From positions 1 to 64,000 of the forward strand of contig CAKVFE010000003.1 in NCBI GenBank assembly GCA_934746645.1: a DNA stretch of 64,000 nt, in the 5' to 3' direction. A program made the translations under genes and the position numbers. This document shows, one piece after another, positions 61,523 through 64,000 of the stretch; position 1 is the first letter of the stretch; each line of letters begins with the position of its first letter. Under the pieces are notes generated by a model. The model saw nothing but the letters and a program-made list of their open reading frames with translations. It was not told where the DNA came from and did not search any database. This stretch comes from an uncultured Clostridia bacterium. GTDB lineage: Bacteria; Bacillota; Clostridia; Christensenellales; UBA1242.

Positions 61523-64000
61523 ATGAAGTTTATTCCAAGAAAGAATAAAGTCAAAACTGAAGTCTGGCGTGGTATTACTATACTAGATGTTATTATAGCA
61601 ATAGTTGGTGTAATAGTTGCTATACTTATCTGTACAAGTAACTTGCCATACAAATGGTATATAGCACTTAGTGTTGTATCTTTTTGGGCTATGCTATTTG
61701 TGCCGGTTTCTGACGGTATCAAACTATATTATTCTGTAGTTTTGATGTTTAAATTTATGGCTTATAAAAAGCAATATTTTAAAAATCCTAAAAACAAAAA
61801 TGATGATATTAAGCGTGTTGTACCATTCTATGGACTAAGCACAGATAAATTTATCAATTTTGGCGAATATTATGGTATGGTGCTTAATGTTCACCCAACC
61901 GAATTTGGTATTATGGAAGAAGAAAAACAAGAAATGGTTTTGTCTTGTTTCTCCCAATGCTTTGAGCGTCTTCAACCTAATCAAAGATTAAGTATTATTA
62001 AGACTAAAAAACCATTGGTTTTGGACGACTTAGTAAGCTTTGAAGATGAAAAATACAATACATTGCTTGATATGGGTGAAAGAGGTTTCTACGACCCACG
62101 AGAAATAGATTCTCGAAGCCCAGTATTTGAAGAAAGATTGCGTGCACTTAACTTACTTAACAACCAAAACAAAGTTATTATGAACTTCTACTATATTGTA
62201 GTATATGATACTGATAGAGAAACATTGGAAAGTACTATCAATGGTATGGTATCTAGTATGTTGAGTTCACAAACCCCAATTTATACTGATATTTTAACTG
62301 GTGACGAACTTTTGGTATTCCTAAAGAGTACATTTACTGATGATTTTAATGAGCGTGAACTTGCAGTATTGAATACCGAAGATAAAGTAAGATGGGCTTG
62401 TCCAGACAATATTAAATTTAAAATCAATAACACAATTATTGATGGAAAAACATATCGTACATTCTCAATTACTGACTATCCACTAGAAGTTGCCAATGCT
62501 TGGTTGTATCCTATATTCCAATTGGATAACTGCCGTGTAACAGTTAATATTGCACCAGTAGATAGATATAAAGCTGAAAAAATGCTAGATAAATCTCTTA
62601 TGGAAATGGAAGTAAGAGCAGCAAAAGCATTTAGAGCCAGTGAACAAATTGAAAACCAAACACATATTGAATCTTTAAGAGAATTGTTGACATCACTTAA
62701 AAATAGTGGTGAAAATATTTATGATACTACAATTCATATTACTGCTGAAGAAGGTATGAAAAAAGAAGTTAGAGCAGTATTAAAACAATATGGATTTAAG
62801 TATGCTGAAAACTTTGGCCGTCAAATCAACGCATTTGTTAGTGCCAATGTATCAAGATTGGACAGCTTATCCGAATACAAGCGTGGTATACACACAACCA
62901 GTTTGTGTGCGATGTTCCCATTCATTTCTAACGAACTTAGAGATAAAAACGGATTCTATTTGGGTTATAACCAATATCCAGTATTTATCAACTTCTTCGT
63001 CCGTAACAATGAGCGTGTTAACTCTAACATGGTTATTATAGGTAAATCTGGTGGTGGTAAATCATTCGCTACAAAAACACTACTTACCAACTTTGCAGCT
63101 GATAATATCCGTGTATTCATACTAGACCCGGAAAACGAATACGAAATACTATGTCGTAACTTGGGTGGTAAAATGATTGACGTTGCGTCAAGTCAAAGTG
63201 GTATATTTAATCCGTTCCATATTTATCCATCTTTGGAAGCAGAAGAAGGTGGCGTAGACGATAGCTTTAATGCACACTTGCAGTTCCTAGAAAACTTCTT
63301 TAAAGTTATTTTGGTTGGTATTAATACCGATGCATTTGAAGCACTAAACTCTATGATTGTTGACTTGTATGATAGTAAGGGTATAGGACCTCATACATCT
63401 ATTGCTAGCTTAAACCCAGAGGATTTTCCAATATTTGATGACCTTATTGGTATGGTTAATGATAGACTTTCTAGAGAAACCGAACCTTTCGTTGTTCGTA
63501 ACTTACAAACAATTAAAACATATATTGAAAAATTCTCAACTGGTGGTCGTAACAGTAACTTGTGGAATGGTCCAACAAGTATTTCTACAAAAGAAAACTT
63601 TATCTGTTTTAACTTCCGTACTTTGATATCCAACAACAACGATGTCATTGCTAACGCACAAATGTTATTGGTATTTAAATATCTTAACAACGAAATTATT
63701 AAAAATCGTGACTTCAACTTGAAGTATTTCAATGATCCTACATTAAAAGAAGAAGAGCATAGAAGAGTTATTGTATGCGTCGACGAAGCGCACGTATTCA
63801 TTAATAAAAAATATCCTATAGCACTAGACTTCATGGTACAGATGGCAAAGCGTATTCGTAAATATTATGGTATGCAAATAATCATTACACAAAATATTAA
63901 AGACTTCGTTGGTACTCCAGAAATTGCACAACAATCTACAGCGATTATCAATGCGAGCCAATACTCATTAATATTTGCATTGTCACCTAATGATATGACC
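61523..64000 (+). CDS. virB4: VirB4-type T4SS ATPase with VirB3/PrgI-like N-terminus (partial)
   Basis: The open frame runs to the window edge (826 codons so far). AAGGAAGGG precedes the ATG. Residues about 16-65 hold two membrane segments, resembling a fused VirB3/PrgI-type domain. The ATPase core has Walker A GKSGGGKS (507-514) and Walker B VCVDEAHVF (about 752-760), with RxRKYYGMQIIITQN after it. VirB4 ATPases power pilus assembly and substrate transfer. The usual length suggests only the C-terminal end is missing. It has its own promoter region after the preceding terminator. Confidence 0.93.
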   Translation, partial: MKFIPRKNKVKTEVWRGITILDVIIAIVGVIVAILICTSNLPYKWYIALSVVSFWAMLFVPVSDGIKLYYSVVLMFKFMAYKKQYFKNPKNKNDDIKRVVPFYGLSTDKFINFGEYYGMVLNVHPTEFGIMEEEKQEMVLSCFSQCFERLQPNQRLSIIKTKKPLVLDDLVSFEDEKYNTLLDMGERGFYDPREIDSRSPVFEERLRALNLLNNQNKVIMNFYYIVVYDTDRETLESTINGMVSSMLSSQTPIYTDILTGDELLVFLKSTFTDDFNERELAVLNTEDKVRWACPDNIKFKINNTIIDGKTYRTFSITDYPLEVANAWLYPIFQLDNCRVTVNIAPVDRYKAEKMLDKSLMEMEVRAAKAFRASEQIENQTHIESLRELLTSLKNSGENIYDTTIHITAEEGMKKEVRAVLKQYGFKYAENFGRQINAFVSANVSRLDSLSEYKRGIHTTSLCAMFPFISNELRDKNGFYLGYNQYPVFINFFVRNNERVNSNMVIIGKSGGGKSFATKTLLTNFAADNIRVFILDPENEYEILCRNLGGKMIDVASSQSGIFNPFHIYPSLEAEEGGVDDSFNAHLQFLENFFKVILVGINTDAFEALNSMIVDLYDSKGIGPHTSIASLNPEDFPIFDDLIGMVNDRLSRETEPFVVRNLQTIKTYIEKFSTGGRNSNLWNGPTSISTKENFICFNFRTLISNNNDVIANAQMLLVFKYLNNEIIKNRDFNLKYFNDPTLKEEEHRRVIVCVDEAHVFINKKYPIALDFMVQMAKRIRKYYGMQIIITQNIKDFVGTPEIAQQSTAIINASQYSLIFALSPNDMT

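Noticed and set aside
1..64000. Alternative genetic code
   Set aside because: Tryptophan is encoded by TGG at conserved positions, release factor 1 is present, and frames close with TAA or TAG at expected lengths; nothing suggests TGA recoding.

Overview
The window is AT-rich, densely coded DNA from a low-GC, endospore-forming member of the Bacillota, most likely an uncultured Clostridia-like lineage. Seen directly: Spo0A, SpoIIR, SpmA/SpmB, a SipL-like SPOCS+LysM protein, SleB, YpeB, SpoVG, WhiA and Veg family proteins; many strong Shine-Dalgarno sites and intrinsic terminators; no outer-membrane genes. The exact lineage is inference. I see no tRNA, CRISPR array, integrase, transposase or relaxase.

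Layout. 1-96: the 3' end of an RNA resembling the bacterial SRP RNA, with its terminator. 627-4913: a 1428-residue anchored surface protein (GLUG-type and InlB-B-type repeats). 5170-16647: housekeeping genes spoVG, murC, rpmE, prmC-prfA, an rRNA methyltransferase, trpS, a Cys-rich small protein, an ArsR-type regulator, uvrC, murB, a PHP phosphoesterase and whiA. 16690-24284: dnaE, pfkA, small membrane and hypothetical proteins, a possible small RNA, greA and an MFS transporter. 24449-27887: a holB-ricT-trmN6-rsmI operon. 27943-33694: a HAD nucleotidase, spmA-spmB, and a metG-tatD-rsmA operon. 33819-36611: a lipoprotein and a soluble protein of unknown function. 37195-44632: a sporulation and germination block of spo0A, an acidic zinc-ribbon protein, veg, a SipL-like gene, spoIIR, sleB, ypeB and a degenerate Rho-like protein. 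44816-52606: a 2596-residue surface protein with a membrane segment at each end. 53117-64000: a type IV secretion (T4SS) locus with a VirD4-type coupling ATPase, a VirB2-type pilin, a VirB6-type channel protein, a membrane-anchored glycosyltransferase-like protein and a VirB4-type ATPase that runs off the window.

The points most worth attention are: (1) a protein inside the T4SS locus whose C-terminal half carries the spaced motifs of GT80 (PM0188-type) sialyltransferases but which is predicted to sit outside the membrane; (2) a Rho paralogue that keeps the RNA-binding half and a decayed ATPase half; (3) at least three genes (uvrC, holB, a HAD nucleotidase) whose start codons lie 6-8 nt after a good -10 box with no Shine-Dalgarno, suggesting leaderless mRNAs; (4) a promoter-hairpin-U-tract unit upstream of greA that may be an undescribed small RNA; (5) a consensus 0A box and a start-site hairpin at spo0A; and (6) a murB ribosome binding site buried in the terminator hairpin of uvrC.

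Start codons were moved downstream wherever the longest reading frame began inside its own Shine-Dalgarno. All domain assignments come from reading motifs by eye, without database searches.
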